Both the position numbers and the translations under genes were made by a program. A stretch of DNA of 7,332 nucleotides from Verrucomicrobia bacterium SCGC AAA164-M04. Lineage in GTDB: Bacteria; Verrucomicrobiota; Verrucomicrobiae; Verrucomicrobiales; Akkermansiaceae. Below the pieces are notes generated by a model that ran no database searches, was not told the DNA's origin, and saw only the letters and a program-made list of their open reading frames with translations. Where the stretch lies: positions 1 to 7,332 of the forward strand of contig KB912070.1 in the NCBI GenBank assembly GCA_000383735.1, written 5' to 3'. Positions 1 through 6,122 of the stretch are shown here, piece after piece; position 1 is the stretch's first letter, and each line of letters starts with the position of its first letter.

Positions 1-756
1 GGCGGGAACTCCCTCGCATCACAAGTCGTCACCGCAATCGATCTTGAGAGCCAGCGCCTTATTCTTGAGACTCTTAATGAGACCTTCAAGAGCTTTGAGC
101 TCGGCCTCCTCACCGAGGAAAGCCCTGACGATTCCAGCCGCCACCAACATGATTATTTTTGGTGTATTGACCCTCTTGATGGGACCCTTTCCTTCACCAA
201 AGGGACTGCTGGCTATTCGGTTTCGATTGCTCTCATCTCACGCCATGGTAATCCGCTAATCGGAATCGTTTTTGACCCTTATACTTCTACCCTTTATCAC
301 GCCATTCACAGTCAAGGCGCTCAAAAAAATGGAGTAGCCTGGGGAGTCCCCACACCTTCTTCAGTCTCCCCCCTCACCTTAATGATCGACAACAGCTTCA
401 TCACCCGGGGGAACGAACCAACATTCCGTGATCAACTTGAAACCTTCGCAAAACAGAGAGGCTTCCCCGGCACAGAAATAATCAACCATGCCGGCGCCGT
501 TCTTAACGCCTGCTGGGTTGTTGACCATGCACCCTCTCTCTATTTCAAATTCCCAAAACCGAATCCCGGGGGAGGTTCAGTTTGGGACTTTGCCGCCACG
601 ACATGTCTGTTCAGCGAACTCGGCCTCCCAGCTAGCGACATTCATGGAGCCCCCCTTCAACTCAACCCAATAGGCAAAACCTATATGAATCGTAAGGGCA
701 TCCTTTTTGCCTCCAGTTCAGATCTCGCGAAGGGAGCCATCAATTTCTTCCACTAG
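1..756 (+). CDS. Inositol monophosphatase / CysQ-family phosphatase, 5'-truncated by the window edge
   Basis: The frame is open from base 1 to the TAG at 754-756, giving 251 residues, with no start codon in view. It carries the signatures of the Mg-dependent, lithium-sensitive phosphatase family. VVTAIDLESQRLI is near the N-terminus, and LLTEES at 37-42 supplies a metal-ligand Glu. WCIDPLDGT at 54-62 carries the two catalytic-site Asp residues (57, 60). A C-terminal GGGSVWDFAA holds the last Asp ligand (196). Family members are usually about 250-270 residues, so perhaps 20-40 N-terminal residues lie outside the window. The family removes phosphate from inositol phosphates, 3'-phosphoadenosine 5'-phosphate (PAP) or fructose-1,6-bisphosphate. 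The segment after the IDPLDGT motif (SFTKG, then GYSVSIALI) looks somewhat CysQ/PAP-phosphatase-like, but substrate cannot be fixed from sequence. No signal peptide can be judged. Family membership is near certain; the specific activity is not. Confidence 0.9.
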   Translation, partial: GGNSLASQVVTAIDLESQRLILETLNETFKSFELGLLTEESPDDSSRHQHDYFWCIDPLDGTLSFTKGTAGYSVSIALISRHGNPLIGIVFDPYTSTLYHAIHSQGAQKNGVAWGVPTPSSVSPLTLMIDNSFITRGNEPTFRDQLETFAKQRGFPGTEIINHAGAVLNACWVVDHAPSLYFKFPKPNPGGGSVWDFAATTCLFSELGLPASDIHGAPLQLNPIGKTYMNRKGILFASSSDLAKGAINFFH

Positions 757-828
757 ATTATCTTTCCGACGATGGAGAGTTTGCAGCCTGCTTGGATTTG
801 CTCCAGACTACCAACCGACTTCCACACA

Positions 829-1545
829 ATGAGCGATCCCGAGCCACTCCCACCAAATAAGACTCGTCGCCGCCAGCCTTCAACGCAGAACGACGACGAG
901 ACCCATCCAAATAAACCGGGTAAAAAAGAAAAAAGAAAAAAGCCCCCTGGCCTGATGGGTCCGACAAAAGCAGAAACGGCCCTCCTTCCACCATTTATTG
1001 GGCTTTCCATCGACCAAATCTTTGTTCCTTCCTCTCGAGTCGAGTGTCAGAATGCAGTCGAAGAGATAATGGCAGCAGGGATTGGTGGGTTTGACACCGA
1101 AGCTAAACCTACTTTTCGGGCCGGGCAAAAAAGCAACGGCCCGCACGTTGTGCAATTCTCTCTCATCGACAAAGCCTTTATTTTTCAGCTCCATCACGAG
1201 GAATGCGCGAAGGCCTCATCAGAGCTAATCTCCTCGGCCGCCGTCCTTAAAGTGGGATTTGGTCTTCAAAACGATCACAGCCAAATTCGCAATCGGCTAG
1301 GAATCGAACTCACTCACGTGCTCGATCTTGATCAAGTCTTCCGCAAAATGGGATACCGTGGACAAATTGGAGTCCGCGGAGCAATAGGCGTACTTCTGAA
1401 GCAATGCTTTAAGAAATCAAAATCTACCACGACAAGCAACTGGGCGCGTTCCGATCTCACGCATCGCCAGCTCATCTACGCGGCCAACGATGCTTATGCG
1501 GCCCTCAGAATTATGAAAGTCCTCGAAACGGAAGGTCACCTGTAG
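829..1545 (+). CDS. DEDDy-type 3'-5' exonuclease (RNase D / WRN exonuclease-like domain)
   Basis: This is a single-domain 3'-5' exonuclease of the DNA_pol_A_exo1 type. Numbering here is from the upstream ATG at 772. Exo I is GGFDTEAKP (D108, E110), Exo II is KVGFGLQND (D168), and Exo III is YAANDAYAA (Y236, D240), so all four acidic metal ligands and the Tyr are present. SNWARSDLTHRQLIYAA is typical of the family. There is no HRDC domain, unlike full-length RNase D. The catalytic domain is preceded by about 40 disordered, very basic residues with KKEKRKKPP near 51-59. Two ATG starts are possible: 772 (257 residues) and 829 (238 residues). I prefer 829 because the 19 codons before it use codons less typical of the window and it leaves a natural hydrophilic N-terminus; neither start has a Shine-Dalgarno. 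The substrate (DNA, structured RNA or short oligoribonucleotides) is unknown. It lies 15-72 bases after the phosphatase gene and is likely co-transcribed with it. Confidence 0.9.
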   Translation: MSDPEPLPPNKTRRRQPSTQNDDETHPNKPGKKEKRKKPPGLMGPTKAETALLPPFIGLSIDQIFVPSSRVECQNAVEEIMAAGIGGFDTEAKPTFRAGQKSNGPHVVQFSLIDKAFIFQLHHEECAKASSELISSAAVLKVGFGLQNDHSQIRNRLGIELTHVLDLDQVFRKMGYRGQIGVRGAIGVLLKQCFKKSKSTTTSNWARSDLTHRQLIYAANDAYAALRIMKVLETEGHL

Positions 1546-1624
1546 AAATCTCCGGACCGGCTCCGAATCAAAATTCCAACGCAGTGTTTCCCATCTCCAG
1601 ATTTCGTGCTAGAGCTTTTCCCGC

Positions 1625-2908
1625 ATGAAACACGAAACACTTTGCCTCCACGGTGGACATCAGCCCGATTCCGAGACCCATTCGCGCGCGGTACCGATCT
1701 ACAAAAGCACTGCTTTCACTTTCAACGATACTGAACACGCGGCTAACCTCTTCGCCCTCAAAGAGCTGGGGAATATTTACACCCGGCTCATGAACCCTAC
1801 GACCGACGTGCTCGAGAAGCGTATCTGCCTGCTCGAAGGGGCTCACGAACTCGCCGGCCTCGCGCACTCATCAGGAACCGCTGCCATCTTTAATTCCATT
1901 ATAAACCTTGCTCAGGCCGGCGACAATATCGTCTCCGCCCGCAATCTTTACGGGGGAAGTTACACCCAATTCAATGACATCCTCCCCGCTCTTGGAATCG
2001 AAGTCCGCTTTGTTGACTCGCAAGACCCTCAGCAATTCGCCAACGCGATCGACGAAAAAACACGCGCTCTCTTTTGTGAAACGGTCTCTAATCCCGCTCT
2101 AGAAGTGACCGATCTCGACGCCGTAGGATCCATCGCTAAAGAGAATGGCATCCCCCTTATCGTCGATGCCACTTGCTCAACTCCATATCTTACCCAGCCA
2201 CTTGCTCATGGTGCCGATATTGTTGTCCACTCCTTGACCAAATGGTTAGGCGGACACGGCACTGGACTCGGCGGCATCGTTATTGATTCAGGCCGCTTCA
2301 ACTGGGCCGGAGGCAAACACCCTCTTTTTGATAATCCAGACAACTCCTATCACGGACTGCGCTGGGGACACGACCTTCCTGACATGCTCGCTCCTCTTGC
2401 CTACATCCTGCGTATGCGAACTGTCCCCTTAAGAAACCTTGGTGCCTGCATCGCTCCAGACAACTCCTGGCAATTTCTTCAAGGTATCGAAACTTTACCG
2501 CTCCGCATGGAACGCCACTGCGAAAACTCGCTCGCGGTTGCCAAACATCTCAAAAACCACCCTGGTGTAGAGTGGGTCCGCTTCCCCGGGCTTGAAGACG
2601 ACCCGGAATTTGCGAAGAACCAAAAATACCTTCGAGGCAAAGGGGGCAGTGTAGTCGTGTTTGGGATCAAAGGAGGCGCTGAGGCCGGAGCTAAGTTTAT
2701 CAACTCCCTTCAAATGTTCTCTCACGTTGCAAATCTTGGGGATGCCAAATCTCTTGCAATTCATCCGGCCACCACAACCCATTCGCAGCTTAGCTCCGAA
2801 CAACAACTCGCAGGCGGGATCCGCCCAGAGCTGGTCCGCCTTTCGATCGGCATTGAGCATATCGAAGACATCCTCACCGATCTCGAACAAGCTCTAGAAA
2901 AAGCGTAG
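1625..2908 (+). CDS. metY: O-acetylhomoserine sulfhydrylase (O-acetylhomoserine aminocarboxypropyltransferase), PLP-dependent
   Basis: This 427-residue protein belongs to the Cys/Met-metabolism PLP enzymes (fold type I) and has the length usual for MetY. It would make homocysteine directly from O-acetylhomoserine and sulfide in the cytoplasm. IYTRLMNPT at 51-59 provides the Tyr/Arg that bind the PLP phosphate of the neighbouring subunit. HSSGTAA at 81-87 is the phosphate-binding turn and NLYGGSY at 107-113 gives the ring-stacking Tyr. D181 lies in IVDATCSTPYLTQP and contacts the pyridine nitrogen. K206 in VHSLTKWLGGHG forms the Schiff base. R405 in LVRLSIGIE binds the substrate carboxylate. 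The insert around 225-290, ending in WQFLQGIETLPLRMERH, is the MetY-type pattern rather than that of shorter MetB/MetC enzymes. The ATG at 1625 matches the family N-terminus (KHETLCLHGG). No SAM riboswitch or other known leader is recognisable in the 79 bases upstream. The gene is intact. Confidence 0.95.
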   Translation: MKHETLCLHGGHQPDSETHSRAVPIYKSTAFTFNDTEHAANLFALKELGNIYTRLMNPTTDVLEKRICLLEGAHELAGLAHSSGTAAIFNSIINLAQAGDNIVSARNLYGGSYTQFNDILPALGIEVRFVDSQDPQQFANAIDEKTRALFCETVSNPALEVTDLDAVGSIAKENGIPLIVDATCSTPYLTQPLAHGADIVVHSLTKWLGGHGTGLGGIVIDSGRFNWAGGKHPLFDNPDNSYHGLRWGHDLPDMLAPLAYILRMRTVPLRNLGACIAPDNSWQFLQGIETLPLRMERHCENSLAVAKHLKNHPGVEWVRFPGLEDDPEFAKNQKYLRGKGGSVVVFGIKGGAEAGAKFINSLQMFSHVANLGDAKSLAIHPATTTHSQLSSEQQLAGGIRPELVRLSIGIEHIEDILTDLEQALEKA

Positions 2909-2925
2909 TAACAGTTTCAAGCTTG

Positions 2926-2938
2926 GTGATTAATTCAC
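2926..2938. repeat. Imperfect palindrome GTGA-N5-TCAC after metY
   Basis: GTGATTAATTCAC has four perfect outer base pairs around an AT-rich centre. It recalls half-sites of the CRP/FNR regulator family, but the usual CRP spacing is six bases rather than five, so assignment to that family is not justified. It lies 18 bases past the metY stop and about 120 bases before the Lon-domain gene. Confidence 0.3.
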
Positions 2939-2957
2939 ACTACTTCGATAGGCCCTA

Positions 2958-2985
2958 CAGGGATAGGTCAGACCTAACTACCCTG
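2958..2985. repeat. Nested inverted repeat in the metY / Lon-domain gene spacer
   Basis: CAGGG (2958-2962) can pair with CCCTG (2981-2985). Inside, TAGGTC (2964-2969) and GACCTA (2971-2976) are perfect complements about a single A. As RNA the inner part would fold as TAGG-TCAGA-CCTA; as DNA it is an operator-like dyad. No T-run follows, so it is not a standard intrinsic terminator for metY. It may be an RNA hairpin or a protein-binding site; the function is unknown. Confidence 0.45.
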
Positions 2986-3003
2986 CGACCCGCGTGAGCT
3001 AAA

Positions 3004-3021
3004 GGCTCGAAGCGAGTAGCC
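3004..3021. repeat. Short hairpin GGCTCGAAGCGAGTAGCC
   Basis: CTCG and CGAG pair around AAG, with outer GG/CC pairs separated by a small TAG bulge. The sequence that follows on the + strand is A-rich (CTCTTAAAAAAT) rather than T-rich, so it is not a forward terminator. It lies just upstream of the possible -10 element of the Lon-domain gene. Confidence 0.3.
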
Positions 3022-3031
3022 TCTTAAAAAA

Positions 3032-3037
3032 TATAGT
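3032..3037 (+). promoter_or_regulatory. Possible -10 element for the Lon-domain gene
   Basis: TATAGT matches the TATAAT consensus at five of six bases and lies 18 bases before the ATG at 3056, which would give a very short leader. No good -35 is present at 16-18 bases spacing; the best is a three-of-six match (TCGAAG at 3008-3013) that falls inside the hairpin. This is a weak call based on position and an AT-rich context. Confidence 0.25.
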
Positions 3038-3055
3038 TTAGACGTATCAAGAAAG

Positions 3056-3676
3056 ATGAACTCTCTGGAAATCCCCGAGACCTGCGGAGTCATTCTCCTC
3101 CCCGACACCGTGCTATTTCCGCACGGCGGAATGCCCCTCCACATTTTCGAGCCGCGTTATCAAGAAATGATCAATGACGCCATGGAGGGAAACTGTATGT
3201 TTTGTGTGGGTAATCTACTCGGCGATGATAGTGCTGATCCTGATCGCTGCGCTGCTCCCGTGGGAACAATCGGACTAATCCGCGCCTCGCGGGAATCCGA
3301 AAATGGCACATCAAACCTACTCCTCCATGGAGTTTTCCGCGTTTATTTTGAAGAATGGCTCGATGACAAAACCTATCCACACGCTAAGATAAGGCCCATC
3401 CTCGATACCACTTTATCTTCCGACGAAGAAGTGGAATATCTTGGTCGGCTTCGTCGCGCGATCAACCGGACTCTCTCTAGTTTCCCTTCCGAGGTGAACG
3501 AGCAAGTCAACTCCACTCTCGACAAAGCTGGCGATTCCGCAACCTGCTCTGACGCAGTGGCCCAGCAGTTCATTCATGACCCGAATGATCGCCAACGCCT
3601 CCTCGAAACCCCTGAAGTGAGAAAGCGGATCGATTTTTTAATTAAATTTCTGAAAAAAGCAGGTCCTTCCGTCTAA
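3056..3676 (+). CDS. Stand-alone Lon N-terminal (substrate-binding) domain protein
   Basis: The 206-residue protein matches the N-terminal domain of Lon protease (LON_substr_bdg) without the AAA+ or protease parts. LLPDTVLFPHGGMPLHIFEP at 14-33, followed by RYQEMINDAM, is the classic opening motif. APVGTIGLI at 67-75 and LLHGVFRVYFEEW at 89-101 are the next conserved strands. The C-terminal third (about 120-205) is predicted helical and charged, including HDPNDRQRLLETPEVRKR. Such single-domain proteins are widespread in bacteria and their role is poorly defined; substrate or adaptor binding is usually proposed. There is no signal peptide, so it should be cytoplasmic. The ATG is preceded by a purine-rich AAGAAAG directly abutting it rather than a well-spaced Shine-Dalgarno. 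It is separated by only six bases from the secreted-protein gene downstream, suggesting co-transcription. Family assignment is confident; function is open. Confidence 0.9.
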   Translation: MNSLEIPETCGVILLPDTVLFPHGGMPLHIFEPRYQEMINDAMEGNCMFCVGNLLGDDSADPDRCAAPVGTIGLIRASRESENGTSNLLLHGVFRVYFEEWLDDKTYPHAKIRPILDTTLSSDEEVEYLGRLRRAINRTLSSFPSEVNEQVNSTLDKAGDSATCSDAVAQQFIHDPNDRQRLLETPEVRKRIDFLIKFLKKAGPSV

Positions 3677-3682
3677 CCCTAT

Positions 3683-4501
3683 GTGAGATTCCTATTTCTC
3701 TTTTTTCTTGTGGCCCCAACAGGGGCTCAGACCCTTGGTGGCTACGAACCATTTACCCAACAAGAGAATGGTGAAAGCTGGGCCTTTTACAACTACGCAA
3801 CCGATCAAGCCTTCAATGCTCAGTGGAACTTCTCGGATTCCGGAGACGCCGAAATTTACGCCACCTTCACTGGATCGGCCGGAGTCTCCCTCTTTGCCGA
3901 TGTCATGTCATCAAATGGATTCTTTGTTGGAAATTACGCTAATGCCGAAATCGACACCATCCTTTGCGACATCTTCATTGAAGATGTTAACACCTTTTCA
4001 GAAGTAGAATTCTACATTCTTGCCGGTGACACCTTTTATTACAGTAACCCCTACCTCGTCGGACAATCTGGCTGGACTAGTCTCGCCAACTCCCTTTCCA
4101 AAGATCAGTGGTATATTTACAATGAAGCTGATCAGCAGTTTTTCGAGGCCCCACTCACACCTGCTATTCTTTTCGATGTCAAAGAAATCGGCCTGAACTT
4201 CTACCCCTCTTCTTCCGCTGCTAGTGGCCAGATAGTTGCTATCGACAATTTTAATCTTCTTCCGGATCTATCTTCTCCGGAAATCAAAATTTCCACTGAA
4301 AATTCCACCACCAAGGTCTCATTCAGGGGAATTGAGGGAATTCAATACACCATCCAGAACGCCAGTAACCTAGACGAAAACAGCTGGACAAATGTCGGCA
4401 ACCCCTTCGAAACGACCGGTGAATCGGAAACAATTCTCCCCATGGTGAACAAAGACTTTTTTCGCATCCTAAGTCAACCCTTCTATATCGAAGCTCCTTA
4501 G
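3683..4501 (+). CDS. Secreted beta-rich protein of unknown function with a verrucomicrobial-type C-terminal tail
   Basis: This 272-residue protein starts at GTG 3683. That is the first usable start after the upstream in-frame TAA (3674-3676), and the ATG at 3681, two bases earlier in another frame, is followed immediately by TGA. The N-terminus [16 protein letters not shown] is a short signal peptide, probably cut near residue 15-17. Residues about 20-195 are rich in aromatic, Asn and Asp residues and end in VAIDNFNLL. This resembles extracellular jelly-roll modules whose last strand carries a [YI]D[DN]F/I motif. Residues about 199-264 form a separate domain, with [18 protein letters not shown] and a closing FFRIL, a pattern I recognise from the C-termini of many exported verrucomicrobial proteins. 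No catalytic residues are evident and no PEP-CTERM or other sorting tail follows. It is likely an exported or surface binding protein. I cannot name a function. Confidence 0.82.
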   Translation: MRFLFLFFLVAPTGAQTLGGYEPFTQQENGESWAFYNYATDQAFNAQWNFSDSGDAEIYATFTGSAGVSLFADVMSSNGFFVGNYANAEIDTILCDIFIEDVNTFSEVEFYILAGDTFYYSNPYLVGQSGWTSLANSLSKDQWYIYNEADQQFFEAPLTPAILFDVKEIGLNFYPSSSAASGQIVAIDNFNLLPDLSSPEIKISTENSTTKVSFRGIEGIQYTIQNASNLDENSWTNVGNPFETTGESETILPMVNKDFFRILSQPFYIEAP

Positions 4502-4518
4502 CGAAAAAAAACTTTCGC
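4501..4518. repeat. Hairpin overlapping the stop codon of the secreted-protein gene
   Basis: GCGAAA (4501-4506) pairs perfectly with TTTCGC (4513-4518) around a six-base A-rich loop. Its first base is the last base of the TAG stop codon. There is no T-run after it, so it would be at best a weak pause or mRNA-stabilising hairpin in the 49-base gap before argG. Confidence 0.35.
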
Positions 4519-4550
4519 AAATCCCGCTTCTCTGCCTTATCCAAACCGCG

Positions 4551-5837
4551 ATGAAAATCGTGGTCGCATACTCAGGTGGTCTTGACACCTCCGTCCTTCT
4601 TCTTTGGCTCAAAGAGAAATACAACGCCGAAATCATTGCCTATTGCGCAGATGTCGGACAAGCCGAAGAACTTGACGGACTCGAAGAAAAAGCCCTAAGC
4701 ACCGGCGCTTCCAAGTGCTACATTGGTGATCTCAAAGAGGAATTCGCGGCCGACTACATTTACCCGATGTTTCAGGCCAACGCCGTTTACGAAGGCCGCT
4801 ACCTCCTTGGAACCTCCATCGCCCGCCCCTGCATCATCAAGGGCATGCTCGATGTCGCCCGCGCCGAAGGAGCCGACGCTATCGCTCACGGCGCTACCGG
4901 AAAGGGGAATGATCAGGTTCGCTTTGAGCTTTCACTTAATGCTCTCGCTCCCGACATTAAGATGATTGCCCCCTGGCGAGATGATTCCTTTCGTGAGCAG
5001 TTCCCAGGGCGTGCCGAGATGATCGCATATTGCGAAGAACACGGCATCAAAGTTCAGGCTTCCAATAAAAAGCCCTACTCCATGGACCGAAACCTTCTCC
5101 ACATTTCCTTCGAAGCAGGGGCGCTCGAAGACACTTGGTATGATGGATCGACCGACGCCGACAAAGACATGTATGTTCTTTCCGTCGCACCCGAGGATGC
5201 TCCCGACACTCCGGAATACATCCAGTGCCTCTTCGAGAATGGCAATATCGTGGGACTCAAAAACGAAAACCTTGCCGGCTATATTTCCGACCTCGCCGAT
5301 TTCGAAATCAAAGGCGAAAAAGATGACTACACTCTCCTCACCCCTTACGGGGTCATGCGTGTTCTTAACCACCTTGGCGGCAAACACGGCATCGGCCGTA
5401 TCGACATCGTCGAAAATCGCTTTGTCGGCATGAAATCCCGGGGTATTTACGAGACACCTGGAGGCACCATTCTTCTGGCAGCCCATCAGGACCTCGAGAC
5501 CCTCACGATCGATCGGGAAGCCCAACACGTTCGCGATTCCCTGATCCCGAAATACGCCCAGCTCGTTTACAACGGATTCTGGTTCGCTCCTGAGCGTGAG
5601 GCCATACAGGCCCTCGTCTCCGAAACCCAGAAAACCGTCAACGGCGAAGTCCGGCTCAAGCTTTACAAAGGAAACATTATCAATGCCGGACGCCGTTCTC
5701 CGAACAGCCTTTATGACGAGGATATCGCCACTATGGAAGGTGGCCAGGAGGAAGCCTACAACCAAAACGACGCCTCCGGTTTCATCGCCCTCAACGGCCT
5801 GCGCTTGAAACAATTTTCCCGCGTCAACGACAAATAA
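4551..5837 (+). CDS. argG: Argininosuccinate synthase
   Basis: The 428-residue enzyme joins citrulline and aspartate with ATP to give argininosuccinate, the penultimate step of arginine synthesis, in the cytoplasm. The ATP pyrophosphatase motif AYSGGLDTS is at 6-14, with ADVGQ at 33-37 after it. [14 protein letters not shown] at 80-93 contributes to substrate binding, and the second family signature [13 protein letters not shown] is at 114-126. [13 protein letters not shown] at 176-188 and the C-terminal [13 protein letters not shown] complete the family pattern. The length is slightly above the roughly 400 residues of many bacterial ArgG, and all core motifs are intact. The ATG at 4551 gives the standard [10 protein letters not shown] start; no Shine-Dalgarno is visible upstream (CTTATCCAAACCGCG). 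It follows the secreted-protein gene by 49 bases and is closed by a strong terminator. No ArgR-type operator was recognised. Confidence 0.97.
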   Translation: MKIVVAYSGGLDTSVLLLWLKEKYNAEIIAYCADVGQAEELDGLEEKALSTGASKCYIGDLKEEFAADYIYPMFQANAVYEGRYLLGTSIARPCIIKGMLDVARAEGADAIAHGATGKGNDQVRFELSLNALAPDIKMIAPWRDDSFREQFPGRAEMIAYCEEHGIKVQASNKKPYSMDRNLLHISFEAGALEDTWYDGSTDADKDMYVLSVAPEDAPDTPEYIQCLFENGNIVGLKNENLAGYISDLADFEIKGEKDDYTLLTPYGVMRVLNHLGGKHGIGRIDIVENRFVGMKSRGIYETPGGTILLAAHQDLETLTIDREAQHVRDSLIPKYAQLVYNGFWFAPEREAIQALVSETQKTVNGEVRLKLYKGNIINAGRRSPNSLYDEDIATMEGGQEEAYNQNDASGFIALNGLRLKQFSRVNDK

Positions 5838-5867
5838 AGCAGACAACTTTTGTCGAACCACTCTCAT

Positions 5868-5901
5868 AAAACCCGGGGCCGCTTGCGGCTCTGGGTTTTT
5901 T
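5868..5901 (+). terminator. Strong rho-independent terminator after argG
   Basis: The left arm 5868-5882 (AAAACCCGGGGCCGC) pairs over its full length with the right arm 5885-5899 (GCGGCTCTGGGTTTT), with two G-U wobbles and no mismatch. The innermost C-G pair is probably open, leaving a CTTG tetraloop. A run of six T (5896-5901) follows the GGG. The A-run on the left also makes it a plausible, weaker terminator for the opposite strand, but there is no minus-strand gene nearby. It lies 30 bases after the argG stop codon and ends the transcription unit that includes argG. Confidence 0.93.
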
Positions 5902-5933
5902 CTTCAAAACACAACACTCAAAGCAATGTCATA

Positions 5934-5962
5934 TTTACACATAAACCAATCGCCCCTATCCT
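5934..5962 (+). promoter_or_regulatory. Candidate sigma-70-type promoter for the DUF1080 gene
   Basis: TTTACA (5934-5939, five of six to TTGACA) and TATCCT (5957-5962, four of six to TATAAT) are separated by 17 bases. They sit just after the argG terminator and about 160 bases before the ATG at 6123. The position is sensible because the terminator implies a new promoter somewhere in 5902-6122, but the -10 match is weak and such matches arise by chance. A long 5' leader would follow. Confidence 0.3.
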
Positions 5963-5995
5963 CTCCCCTCCTTTTAAAAAAAGATTCATCTTTCC

Positions 5996-6026
5996 GTTAC
6001 CTCCACTAGCCTAGGCGCTGTTACCT
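5996..6026. repeat. GTTACCT direct repeats flanking a palindrome, possible operator
   Basis: GTTACCT occurs at 5996-6002 and again at 6020-6026, 24 bases apart start to start. The perfect palindrome GCCTAGGC lies between them at 6009-6016. The cluster is about 100 bases before the start of the DUF1080 gene. Spacing near two helical turns would suit cooperative protein binding, but the elements are short and could be chance. Confidence 0.3.
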
Positions 6027-6122
6027 ATTAAAGGCCGCGCAAAATCACCATCTTTTCATCTCATATCGAGCGGGTAGTCTAGCAATAAACAAATCGACAC
6101 CCCCTGACGGAAAACAAAATCT

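Larger units (their letters stand above)
5902..6122 (+). other. Gene-free leader region upstream of the DUF1080 gene
   Basis: This AT-leaning stretch between the argG terminator and ATG 6123 has no supported gene. The 71-codon minus-strand frame at 6056-6271 runs into the signal peptide of the downstream gene and has no family-like features. The stretch contains the candidate promoter at 5934-5962, a seven-A tract at 5976-5982, and two exact copies of GTTACCT (5996-6002 and 6020-6026) flanking the 8-base palindrome GCCTAGGC (6009-6016). No known riboswitch or RNA gene is recognised. Confidence 0.5.

Noticed and set aside
44..259. 71-codon + strand frame near the left edge
   Set aside because: It overlaps, in another frame, the phosphatase coding sequence that carries the diagnostic IDPLDGT motif.
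880..1197. Minus-strand open frames of 78-105 codons opposite the exonuclease N-terminus
   Set aside because: Their Phe-rich runs are simply the complement of the Lys-rich coding sequence on the + strand; no start context or family match.
1546..1624. SAM or other methionine-related riboswitch before metY
   Set aside because: The gap is only 79 bases, lacks recognisable riboswitch core motifs, and has no terminator-like hairpin with a T-run.
2926..2938. CRP-type binding site
   Set aside because: Half-sites GTGA and TCAC are present, but the spacer is five bases rather than six and flanking bases do not match the consensus; kept only as an unnamed palindrome.
2958..3042. Integron attC-like recombination site suggested by CCTAAC next to an inverted repeat
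   Set aside because: No matching GTTRRRY partner was found at the expected distance (GTTTAGA at 3037-3043 does not fit), and no cassette array or integrase is present.
4932..5867. A 311-codon open frame on the minus strand opposite argG
   Set aside because: It lies almost entirely antisense to the unmistakable argG coding sequence, has no recognisable domain, and is explained by third-position codon bias in argG; it also runs through part of the terminator stem.
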